A stretch of DNA of 13,119 bases from contig MU603050.1 in assembly GCA_025201865.1 (NCBI GenBank), positions 10,661 through 23,779 on the forward strand, in the 5' to 3' direction. The first letter of the stretch is position 1; each line of letters begins with the position of its first letter. The translations under genes were made by a program, and so were the position numbers. The notes beneath the pieces were generated by a model that was given only the letters and a program-made list of their open reading frames with translations, did no database searches and had not been told where the DNA came from. Below are positions 1-6,059 of this stretch, piece by piece. Source of the DNA: Ramicandelaber brevisporus. Its lineage: Eukaryota > Kickxellomycota > Ramicandelaberales > Ramicandelaberaceae.

Positions 1-96
1 TGCCAGATGCCATCCACTGCCGCGTCCACTAACGTGTCCATCGCCGCATCCATCGCCGAGCCCAGCCAGCTCGCCGTCCCAGTCCTTCAATGGTAA
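1..96 (+). CDS. 3' end of an unidentified upstream gene (partial)
   Basis: Frame 1 is open from the window edge to a TAA at 94-96 and would give a short Ala/Ser/Pro-rich C-terminus ending in Val-Leu-Gln-Trp. The stretch is markedly GC-rich with about three quarters G or C at third positions, and the GC richness stops almost exactly at the TAA, where the DNA becomes AT-rich. That boundary is the main support for a forward coding end. No domain is visible, so no function can be given. An alternative is a minus-strand gene starting at the ATG whose complement lies at 51-53. It shares the same GC-rich third positions and cannot be excluded. Confidence 0.4.
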   Translation, partial: CQMPSTAASTNVSIAASIAEPSQLAVPVLQW

Positions 97-213
97 CCAT
101 CCGCCATCTGTACTTGGTCAAACTAATCACTTGTACTATTATTAACAACCATCGATGTTAACTCTAAATGATGTCGATTGTGTCTTCGTATTGCTTTATA
201 CTTCTCGTAACAC

Positions 214-220
214 TATAAAA
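214..220 (+). promoter_or_regulatory. TATA-like box of the PTAR1-like gene
   Basis: TATAAAA begins 35 bases before the ATG at 249, inside the 152-base AT-rich gap 97-248 that holds no other visible feature. If it is used at normal spacing, the 5' leader would be only a few bases long, so the box may be fortuitous or transcription may start from several sites. Confidence 0.35.
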
Positions 221-248
221 AGTATTCGCGAGTGTGGCCGACTGAACG

Positions 249-1283
249 ATGACTGACCTCGGCCACCCTGATGACTGCGTGTACACGCTGGCAGCTCTGA
301 TCAGCAGCCACCTCTCTACTCTAACGACAATTGAGATTCTCCCGGTTGATCCTGGCGCAGTCTCTGCTCCCGTGATTGCAGATGAAGGACGCGTTCTGGG
401 CTTACCCGTGTCGCTCATGAAGACATCGTATCCAGGAGCACATGTTGCTCCTTACTTCGAAAATGCCAAGTCGTACGATGACGAACAGCTACAAGCCCTG
501 ACAATGTATGCGGTCGTCTTCAACTCGGAATTGACAATGGCGTGGAACCGGCGGAAAGCATTGTTACAGCGAAGTGTCATCCAGCCTGAGTTCGAGCTGA
601 AGCTGTGCAATCTGCTGCTATCGACGCGACGACATGCAAAGAGCTCTTGTCTATGGGCACATCGCAGGTTCGTCATCAATCACTGGAGGAGTCAGCAGCA
701 AAGCAAAGATGTATCTGAACTGTCAAAATGGATAATGAGTGTGATTAGAGCAGAGCTTGATGTATGCGCTCGTGTGGCCAGCATTTATCCACGCAACTAT
801 CTCGCCTGGACTCATCGCTCTTGCATGATGGACGAATCTTGGCTAATTACAGACCTGTTATCTTCAGATCGAGCTGATCTCTTGGATGACGAATCTCGGT
901 TTACTCGCGATTGGATTGCGAGACATCCCTTTGATCATTCAGCTCTGTCGTACCGGATTGTTATTCTTCGTCGATTCCACAATGGCCATGATTGGGTAAA
1001 GGAGATTGAGGAGACTGTGCAGCCCGCATTGTCGCTGTATGTCGATGTTCCGAACGACGCACTATGGAGTTATTTACGACTTTGCTATGTAGCTTCTCGC
1101 GGTAGTCGGTGTGAAAACGAAGTGCTGAATGCTGTCCAACAAACAGTTGATTTGTGGATTGACCGCAGCGACAGCGATCCAATATGGCCACTGGCATCAG
1201 CTTCTACAAAGGAACAAACCCGCTTGCTGGCACGATCATTGCGAGATTCGATTGAAGGTTCGAACAGCGGTCCTTCACACTAG
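249..1283 (+). CDS. PTAR1: PTAR1-like protein prenyltransferase alpha subunit
   Basis: A 344-residue protein with four prenyltransferase-alpha (PFTA) repeats: Ala-Trp-Asn-Arg-Arg-Lys around W99, Trp-Ala-His-Arg-Arg around W136, Asn-Tyr-Leu-Ala-Trp-Thr-His-Arg around W187, and Asp-His-Ser-Ala-Leu-Ser-Tyr-Arg around Y235. The spacing and flanking residues fit PTAR1 better than the farnesyltransferase or Rab-GGTase alpha subunits, notably the segment Glu-Leu-Asp-Val-Cys before the third repeat and the Asp-His-Ser before the fourth. In animals PTAR1 pairs with the Rab-GGTase beta subunit to form GGTase-III, which acts on targets such as the SNARE Ykt6. That role is family knowledge and is inferred here. 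The start is well set: an in-frame TGA lies at 243-245, and the ATG has A at -3. No intron is needed. The protein is probably cytosolic, with no signal peptide or membrane segment. A more distant alpha-subunit relative such as yeast Ecm9 is the main alternative. Confidence 0.82.
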   Translation: MTDLGHPDDCVYTLAALISSHLSTLTTIEILPVDPGAVSAPVIADEGRVLGLPVSLMKTSYPGAHVAPYFENAKSYDDEQLQALTMYAVVFNSELTMAWNRRKALLQRSVIQPEFELKLCNLLLSTRRHAKSSCLWAHRRFVINHWRSQQQSKDVSELSKWIMSVIRAELDVCARVASIYPRNYLAWTHRSCMMDESWLITDLLSSDRADLLDDESRFTRDWIARHPFDHSALSYRIVILRRFHNGHDWVKEIEETVQPALSLYVDVPNDALWSYLRLCYVASRGSRCENEVLNAVQQTVDLWIDRSDSDPIWPLASASTKEQTRLLARSLRDSIEGSNSGPSH

Positions 1284-1350
1284 CATGCATTTGGGGGAGA
1301 GGGCTTGTCCTTGCGATGACTGTCCAGTTTTGACTACCAGGACAACCAAG

Positions 1351-1356
1351 AATAAA
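1351..1356 (+). terminator. Poly(A) signal candidate for the PTAR1-like gene
   Basis: AATAAA lies 68 bases after the TAG stop and runs into an A tract (1353-1361). Position and sequence suit a 3'-end processing signal on the plus strand. Confidence 0.5.
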
Positions 1357-1506
1357 AAAAAAGAGGAGGTGACCGTCGTACTTGTCTTCTCACGAGCCAG
1401 TATGCACATACATGCACCAGCGCACGGAGTTCTCGGTTTGTTCATTGGCAAGTCAGCTGACTCTTGCAGCCCTACAGTAGAGTTGCCTATCTCTCACTTT
1501 GCCCCC

Positions 1507-1526
1507 ATCCATCCATCCATCCATCC
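1507..1526. repeat. ATCC tetranucleotide microsatellite, five copies
   Basis: Five perfect tandem ATCC units lie in the promoter region of the GH5 gene. They are non-coding and likely to vary in length between strains. Confidence 0.85.
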
Positions 1527-1677
1527 ACGCAAGAGGCCGCTCCATCAACCTGCCTCCGCTTGCCCTTCTAGCATAACTCACTTCCTCGTTTTTTTTTCCC
1601 TACTGTCCCACTAATAAACCCTCTTTTCTCCTCCCCAATCTCCACAAATCTTCTTTACAGCTTTGAGAGCAGTAGAC

Positions 1678-3801
1678 ATGGCGACCTCCACGAGCGCCTT
1701 AGTTGCGGCAGCCGCGGCTGCAGATCTCAGCCATACCAAGCTGTCTGTTTACGACGGCCATTTCCGCGACCAGCACAAGCGGGCTGTTCTACTTCGCGGC
1801 GTCAATCTCGGCGGGCACTGCAAACTTCCAACCAGTCCCGAAGAGCAACGGAGCACTGGCACTTGCACAGACTCCTTTTACGATGACGACGTCACATTGT
1901 CGTTTGTGGGAAGGCCGCTTCCCCTCGACGAGGCACCTACTCATTTTGCACGGCTGCGAGACTGGGGCATGACGTTTATTCGTCTTCAAGTGCCCTGGGA
2001 GTCATTGGAGCACGCCGGCCCTGGTATCTATGACGAGGAGTACATTGACTATCTGGTGGCTCTGATTGAGATGATGCCAAAGTACGGACTGGCGTGCTTT
2101 GTTGACCCGCACCAGGATGTGTGGAGCCGCCATACTGGTGGCAGCGGTGCTCCGGCCTGGACTCTCAAGGTTGCTGGCATGGATCGGCGCCATTTGCATG
2201 CGACGGGTGCAGCCTTTCTTGATCATGAGGGCAAGCATGACGAAAACAAGCCGGCAATGGTATGGTTCACGAATGCTACAAAGCTCGCCTGTGCCACAAT
2301 GTTCACGCTGTTCTTTGCTGGTGACACGTTTGCGCCAAAACTGCAGGGAGTTGGTGACGAGTCTGTTCAAGAGTACTTGCAGCGACACTTTGTGGCTTGC
2401 TATGAACACTTGGCCCAGAGATTGGCGCATTTGCCTGCGGTGGCTGGATTTGAGTCGATGAACGAGCCAACCTGTGGATACGTTGGTCTCGAGGATGTGC
2501 ATCGTTACAGCGCAATTGGCGATTTGCGATATGGAGACGCACCAAGCCCAATTCAGTCGTTTGCGCTCGGCCATGGAATCTCGCAAACAATTGATGTCTA
2601 CGCACTTTCATGGCCGCAGCCGACTCGCAAAGTTGGAACTCGAACAATTGATCCAAAGGGGAAGTCTGCTTGGCTGCCGGGCCACGGCTGTCCATGGAAA
2701 CAGCACGGCGTTTGGGACGTTGACGCCAGCGGCCAGCCGGTTGTTCTCAAGCCATCTTACTTTGCTGTTCACCCAGACACTGGCGCACCTGTCGAGTTTG
2801 GCACCGACTTCTTCATGCCATTTGTGCTGCGGTACCAGAAGGCTATTCGCAATGTGCGCGCGGACTGGCTGGTGTTCATGGGCACAGAGCCCACCAAGCT
2901 GAGTCCAAACGCTGGTGCTGCCGGTGCATGTCCATCTAGCCTTGTCTATGCCCCACACTGGTATGACTTTTTGACCACATACTACAAGTCTTTCACTGGC
3001 AGACTCTCTGTCGACCAACTCGGCTTCATGACTGGTCGCAATCCACTCGCGTGCCTGTATTATGGCATCAATGGCTTGAGACGCAACTATACCCAGCAGA
3101 TTGGTTTGCTGCGCCGAGATGGAGCCCAGGCTTTACCCGGCTCTGCAATGCTGGTGGGCGAATGCGGCATTTCGTTTGAACTCAACCATCGCACCGCGTA
3201 CTCCACCGACAACTACTCGGCCCATTCTGCAGCCATCGACGGTATCATCCGAGCCATGGATGCCAATCTCTCATCGTTTACACTGTGGACGTACAATCCT
3301 CTCAACACAAACGACGAGGGCGACGGCTGGAACGGTGAAGACTTCTCAATTGTCTCGCTGAACGGCACCGATCTTGACACCGATTTGCCTGCCAATCATC
3401 CACGCAACGAAGCCTACAAGACACTGCGTGCGGTGCGTGGAGTAGTACGACCATATGCAGCCAAGGTCGCAGGTGAGCCTCAGTCAATGCACTTTGAACC
3501 GGAGCGACAAGTGTTCACACTCACATTTGTTGCCACTGGCAATACTCACTCGGACGATGAGGCTGCTAGAACAACGTCTATCTTTGTGCCATGGCGACTT
3601 GCACCAACCTCAGATGATATCCAGGTCGTGACATCGTCCACCGGCAGCGACAGTGGTAGCTGGGTACACATGCCTGATGCACAGACTCTTTTATATGTTC
3701 ACCCACTTTCTCAAGCCGCGACAGTGCACACCATCAGCATTGTGTTCAAGCAGGCAACTCCACTCACATTTAATGCCGGCGGGTGGTGTTCCATTCTTTA
3801 A
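1678..3801 (+). CDS. GH5 glucosylceramidase / sterylglucosidase (EGCrP, Egh1/Sgl1 type)
   Basis: A 707-residue glycoside hydrolase family 5 enzyme of the endoglycoceramidase-related group, known in fungi to hydrolyse glucosylceramide (EGCrP1) or ergosteryl glucoside (EGCrP2/Sgl1/Egh1). Visible hallmarks are the N-terminal strand Leu-Leu-Arg-Gly-Val-Asn-Leu-Gly-Gly (about residues 39-47), Asp-Pro-His-Gln-Asp-Val-Trp, the acid/base Glu263 in Met-Asn-Glu-Pro, the group-specific Asp-Pro-Lys-Gly-Lys-Ser-Ala-Trp and His-Gly-Val-Trp stretches, and the nucleophile Glu495 in Gly-Glu-Cys-Gly-Ile. A C-terminal beta domain follows from about residue 590. There is no signal peptide, which matches an intracellular enzyme. 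The ATG at 1678 has G at -3 and +4; an in-frame TTG at 1663 is not a likely eukaryotic start. The protein ends Cys704-Ser-Ile-Leu707, a CaaX-like box that could allow geranylgeranylation. Which glycolipid it prefers cannot be told from sequence alone. Confidence 0.88.
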   Translation: MATSTSALVAAAAAADLSHTKLSVYDGHFRDQHKRAVLLRGVNLGGHCKLPTSPEEQRSTGTCTDSFYDDDVTLSFVGRPLPLDEAPTHFARLRDWGMTFIRLQVPWESLEHAGPGIYDEEYIDYLVALIEMMPKYGLACFVDPHQDVWSRHTGGSGAPAWTLKVAGMDRRHLHATGAAFLDHEGKHDENKPAMVWFTNATKLACATMFTLFFAGDTFAPKLQGVGDESVQEYLQRHFVACYEHLAQRLAHLPAVAGFESMNEPTCGYVGLEDVHRYSAIGDLRYGDAPSPIQSFALGHGISQTIDVYALSWPQPTRKVGTRTIDPKGKSAWLPGHGCPWKQHGVWDVDASGQPVVLKPSYFAVHPDTGAPVEFGTDFFMPFVLRYQKAIRNVRADWLVFMGTEPTKLSPNAGAAGACPSSLVYAPHWYDFLTTYYKSFTGRLSVDQLGFMTGRNPLACLYYGINGLRRNYTQQIGLLRRDGAQALPGSAMLVGECGISFELNHRTAYSTDNYSAHSAAIDGIIRAMDANLSSFTLWTYNPLNTNDEGDGWNGEDFSIVSLNGTDLDTDLPANHPRNEAYKTLRAVRGVVRPYAAKVAGEPQSMHFEPERQVFTLTFVATGNTHSDDEAARTTSIFVPWRLAPTSDDIQVVTSSTGSDSGSWVHMPDAQTLLYVHPLSQAATVHTISIVFKQATPLTFNAGGWCSIL

Positions 3802-3819
3802 ACTCAACTCGATCCAACT

Positions 3820-3850
3820 CTCATTCACTTCTCATTCACTTCTCATTCAC
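3820..3850. repeat. 11-bp direct repeat in the GH5 3' region
   Basis: CTCATTCACTT occurs at 3820-3830 and 3831-3841 and is followed by a partial third copy at 3842-3850. It lies in the probable 3' untranslated region of the GH5 gene. I recognise no protein-binding site in it. Confidence 0.85.
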
Positions 3851-3878
3851 ACATTGTCACTTTCTCTTCTTTTTGTTC

Positions 3879-3884
3879 AATAAA
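3879..3884 (+). terminator. Poly(A) signal candidate for the GH5 gene
   Basis: AATAAA lies 78 bases downstream of the GH5 stop codon, just before a second pyrimidine-rich tract that seems to belong to the next transcription unit. Confidence 0.5.
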
Positions 3885-3890
3885 CAAACA

Positions 3891-3925
3891 CCCTTTTCTC
3901 TTTCTCTTTTTCTATTTTTTTTTTT
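3891..3925 (+). promoter_or_regulatory. CT-rich tract, possible core promoter of a small plus-strand gene
   Basis: This is an almost pure C/T stretch ending in a run of twelve or more T and then AG. It lies after the GH5 poly(A) signal and 55 bases or more before the ATG at 3981. Comparable tracts precede the GH5 and P450 starts in this window, so it may mark a separate promoter. The T-run plus AG could instead be an intron acceptor. Confidence 0.35.
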
Positions 3926-3980
3926 AGAACACACTCTTCCTCTATACACTTCTACACATTGGTACTTGTCAACTTGCAGC

Positions 3981-4220
3981 ATGTTGCTGTCACTGGTTTC
4001 CACATGCACTGTCTCTATGTTTTGTTCGATGGCACTGGCGTCACTAACTAGTGAGTTGGAGGAGAAGGGAGCTGATTCTCATCGCACTCAGTTGCTTGTG
4101 AGAATTGCCAATCGCAGTGAAACACTTGATGGAGATGTCAGCCAAGGATCGCAGGATTCGTTGCACAATGTATATTGCACAGAAGGAGGCGTGGAATCGA
4201 AAATTCAACAAGAAGCCTGA
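3981..4220 (+). CDS. Hypothetical small protein, gene model uncertain
   Basis: An ATG-to-TGA frame of 79 residues begins with a hydrophobic, signal-like stretch of about 20 residues (Met-Leu-Leu-Ser-Leu ... Met-Ala-Leu-Ala). A charged segment rich in Glu, Arg and Asp follows, with Glu-Leu-Glu-Glu-Lys near its beginning. The ATG has A at -3 and follows a CT-rich tract. I recognise no family. A second frame at 4129-4248, shifted by one base, reads a basic, coding-like 39-residue segment containing Lys-Glu-Ala-Trp-Asn-Arg-Lys-Phe. Splice-like signals also occur: CTAAC followed by TAG at 4044-4051, GTGAGT at 4051 and GTGAGA at 4098. The true product, if any, may therefore be spliced or frameshifted. 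The gap 3802-4317 has no better explanation. Confidence 0.3.
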   Translation: MLLSLVSTCTVSMFCSMALASLTSELEEKGADSHRTQLLVRIANRSETLDGDVSQGSQDSLHNVYCTEGGVESKIQQEA

Positions 4221-4317
4221 CGATGTTCCTGGCACTAAACTGCCTTAAATACACTTTTTGTTTTACTCTGTTATTGTTAATAGTTATTACTTTTTGTTTC
4301 TAGAAATAATGGGTTAA

Positions 4318-5499
4318 TTATCCGCGATTACCCATACGATTACCGCTGCCACGCGGCGTATTGTCAGTAAACTCATCCCAGGCCCGCAACCTCATCGTTT
4401 CCGCATCATGAGCCTCATCATCGTCGCTATCAATCTCCTTCTTCTCGGGCACCTTGCCTCCACCACTGACGATGCCACCACGCTGCTTCTCCAGCTCCAA
4501 ATACTCGTCAATGCTCATGGTCGGTAAAGTGTAGTCATGTTTGAACACTTCGTCCTTTGCCTTTTGTGCGCGACTAGTAATTGTAAACGGTCTCAGTGGA
4601 CGTCCATCAGCTCCAACCAATGCCGACGGCGCCGCCTTACCTGCTAACGGCATGCGGTCCAATCGCAGTGTGTCGCGAATCACTTCGGGGTTCATTGGCT
4701 GTCTCTGAGGTGGCTGCTGTGGTGTCGGCCGTGGACCAAATCGAGCCATCTGCTCAAGCATTTCGAGCTCAGTGTCAATGGATTTGATGCACTCGATTGC
4801 CTTGATGACATGGTATTCATTTTCAGCAATAACTAGCTGCCGTAATAAGCTATCCTTGTCATCTTGATCGGCTTCATCCGTGCCCTCTTTGGCGATACGC
4901 TGTGTGAGTTCTTCAATTTGCTGCTTGATTTCCTTTTCCTTCTTGTACCTCGCAATCTTATCATCGCGCTGTTTAGCAATCGCCTGCATATTTGGCATTC
5001 CACCACCACCACCGCCTGTTGCTGGTCTCGACGTCTTTTGTTGCTGCTGTTGTTGTAGTTGTTGCTTCTTCTTCTTTTCATCGTTATCCACGTCCATGGC
5101 ATCCTGCTGAGCTTCACGGATATCGCGCCATGCATTTGCCTCGCTACTTCCAAGCAATCCGTAATCATCACATCTTCCCAAAAACGACATATACAGAGCC
5201 TTTGCCTTCTTCAGCATTGCGCGTCTATCTTGGCTCGGATGCACCTTCTGCATAACATGAGCCAACAGTACTTCCACAGGTAACAATCGCATCGATGCAG
5301 TGCTCAAATCGTCCAGGTCTTCATTGTCGCTAAACAGAGCAAGACGCGCAATCTGGTCGCGACACTTTTCGAGATTTGCAAGGCAATCGGCAACGAGAGC
5401 TTGGAACTCGGGTGAGATGGACGGCAATGGAGAGTCTTCGATCGAGCCATACTGCTGCTTGACTTGGGCAAACCGATCCTTTAACGAAATGTCGCTCAT
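4318..5499 (-). CDS. TAP42: TAP42/IGBP1 (alpha4) family PP2A regulatory protein
   Basis: A 393-residue minus-strand protein of the Tap42/alpha4 family, which binds the catalytic subunits of PP2A-type phosphatases and, in yeast, links them to TORC1 signalling. Family marks are the helical N-terminal domain (about residues 1-140), the segment Ala-Ile-Ala-Lys-Gln-Arg ... Lys-Ile-Ala-Arg-Tyr-Lys (about 170-190), Pro-Phe-Thr-Ile-Thr, the Met-Ser-Ile-Asp-Glu-Tyr-Leu segment, and the conserved C-terminal Trp-Asp-Glu-Phe ... Pro-Arg-Gly-Ser-Gly-Asn-Arg-Met-Gly-Asn-Arg-Gly. A Lys/Gln-rich run and a six-Gly run (about residues 140-165) form a low-complexity linker between the N-terminal domain and the rest. 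The start chosen is the ATG with complement at 5497-5499; upstream in-frame TTG codons are unlikely starts. The length is close to yeast Tap42. The gene is divergent from the P450 and convergent with the plus-strand small-ORF region. Confidence 0.9.
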   Translation of the reverse strand: MSDISLKDRFAQVKQQYGSIEDSPLPSISPEFQALVADCLANLEKCRDQIARLALFSDNEDLDDLSTASMRLLPVEVLLAHVMQKVHPSQDRRAMLKKAKALYMSFLGRCDDYGLLGSSEANAWRDIREAQQDAMDVDNDEKKKKQQLQQQQQQKTSRPATGGGGGGMPNMQAIAKQRDDKIARYKKEKEIKQQIEELTQRIAKEGTDEADQDDKDSLLRQLVIAENEYHVIKAIECIKSIDTELEMLEQMARFGPRPTPQQPPQRQPMNPEVIRDTLRLDRMPLAGKAAPSALVGADGRPLRPFTITSRAQKAKDEVFKHDYTLPTMSIDEYLELEKQRGGIVSGGGKVPEKKEIDSDDDEAHDAETMRLRAWDEFTDNTPRGSGNRMGNRG

Positions 5500-6059
5500 C
5501 GCTGTCAACAAAAGTCTTTGAAAAATATGTGGAATATGTGTAGCGAACGAGAAAGAGTCAATTTTGACACTTTTGCATACAAAACTGCAGCATTAACAAC
5601 AACATTGATAATAATCAAGCCATGATGCTGTTATCAAACTGAGGGATGGCTGCATCATCTAAAAAGTATAAACAAAAACAAAACAAAGAAGGACTGGCAT
5701 CAATTTGCCGAATATGTCTTGAATACTCTGGTTGCACAACATTGAAGGCTGCAAGAGAGACAGCGAGAGTGGAGAAGAGTGGGAGAGTGAGAGAATGTTG
5801 GTGTATGCGCCTCTTTCGACGTGACTATTTATGCAGCAGGATGCGGATTCAACAGTCTGCACACCGCCGAACTTGGACGTTCAAACTTTAGGACCTTTAT
5901 ATCAAGCCGACAAGTGATCCTTCGTCCTTTGCTCTTCTTCGTTTGCTCTTCCATTGTTCTTCCTCTTCTTCTTCTTCCACTACTGCCCCACGCATTTCTT
6001 CAATATTTTGATATCATCAATATCTCCGACAAAGCAAGGGACGACAACAATTACGTATT
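5500..6059. promoter_or_regulatory. Divergent intergenic region, TAP42 and P450 promoters
   Basis: These 560 bases contain no convincing gene. A GA-rich stretch at about 5751-5795 (CT-rich on the TAP42 strand) and a CT-rich stretch at about 5919-6002 (on the P450 strand) lie in mirror fashion, each upstream of its own gene. TATA-like sequences occur on the plus strand near 5826-5832 (TATTTAT) and 5896-5902. A CRE-like half-site, CGACGTGAC, lies at 5818-5825. Short frames in this gap look random. Confidence 0.45.

Larger units (their letters stand above)
1284..1677 (+). promoter_or_regulatory. Intergenic region and promoter of the GH5 gene
   Basis: This 394-base gap holds the PTAR1-like gene's 3' end, then a CATC-type microsatellite (1507-1526) and a long pyrimidine-rich stretch at about 1586-1660, ending 18 bases before the GH5 ATG. 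CT-rich tracts just upstream of the start are typical of well-expressed fungal genes. I see no clear TATA box. The sequence at about 1605-1660 also resembles a 3' splice site (CTAAT, pyrimidines, TTTACAG), so a 5'-leader intron is possible, but no convincing donor was found. Confidence 0.45.

Noticed and set aside
1257-1265. GGTTCGAAC, a tRNA B-box lookalike
   Set aside because: It is inside the PTAR1-like CDS; no A box, acceptor stem or cloverleaf could be found around it.
1129-1614. Plus-strand frame of about 160 codons overlapping the end of the PTAR1-like gene
   Set aside because: Its first third overlaps the conserved CDS in another frame and the rest translates the microsatellite and CT tract; no domain is seen.
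1605-1660. 3' splice-site-like sequence before the GH5 ATG
   Set aside because: Branch-like CTAAT, pyrimidines and TTTACAG are suggestive, but no good donor was found upstream, so I did not annotate a 5'-leader intron.
1663-1677. Five-codon N-terminal extension of GH5 from a TTG
   Set aside because: Non-ATG starts are unlikely in a eukaryotic nuclear gene, and the ATG at 1678 has a good context. The same reasoning moved the TAP42 start to the ATG at 5499.
2002-2586. Long minus-strand open frame opposite the GH5 gene
   Set aside because: It lies wholly inside a strongly conserved plus-strand enzyme, has no recognisable domain and has the composition of a complementary-frame shadow.
3979-4248. 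Antizyme-like programmed +1 frameshift
   Set aside because: The two frames differ by one base, but there is no in-frame stop at a shift site and no antizyme domain; it is kept only as an unresolved locus.
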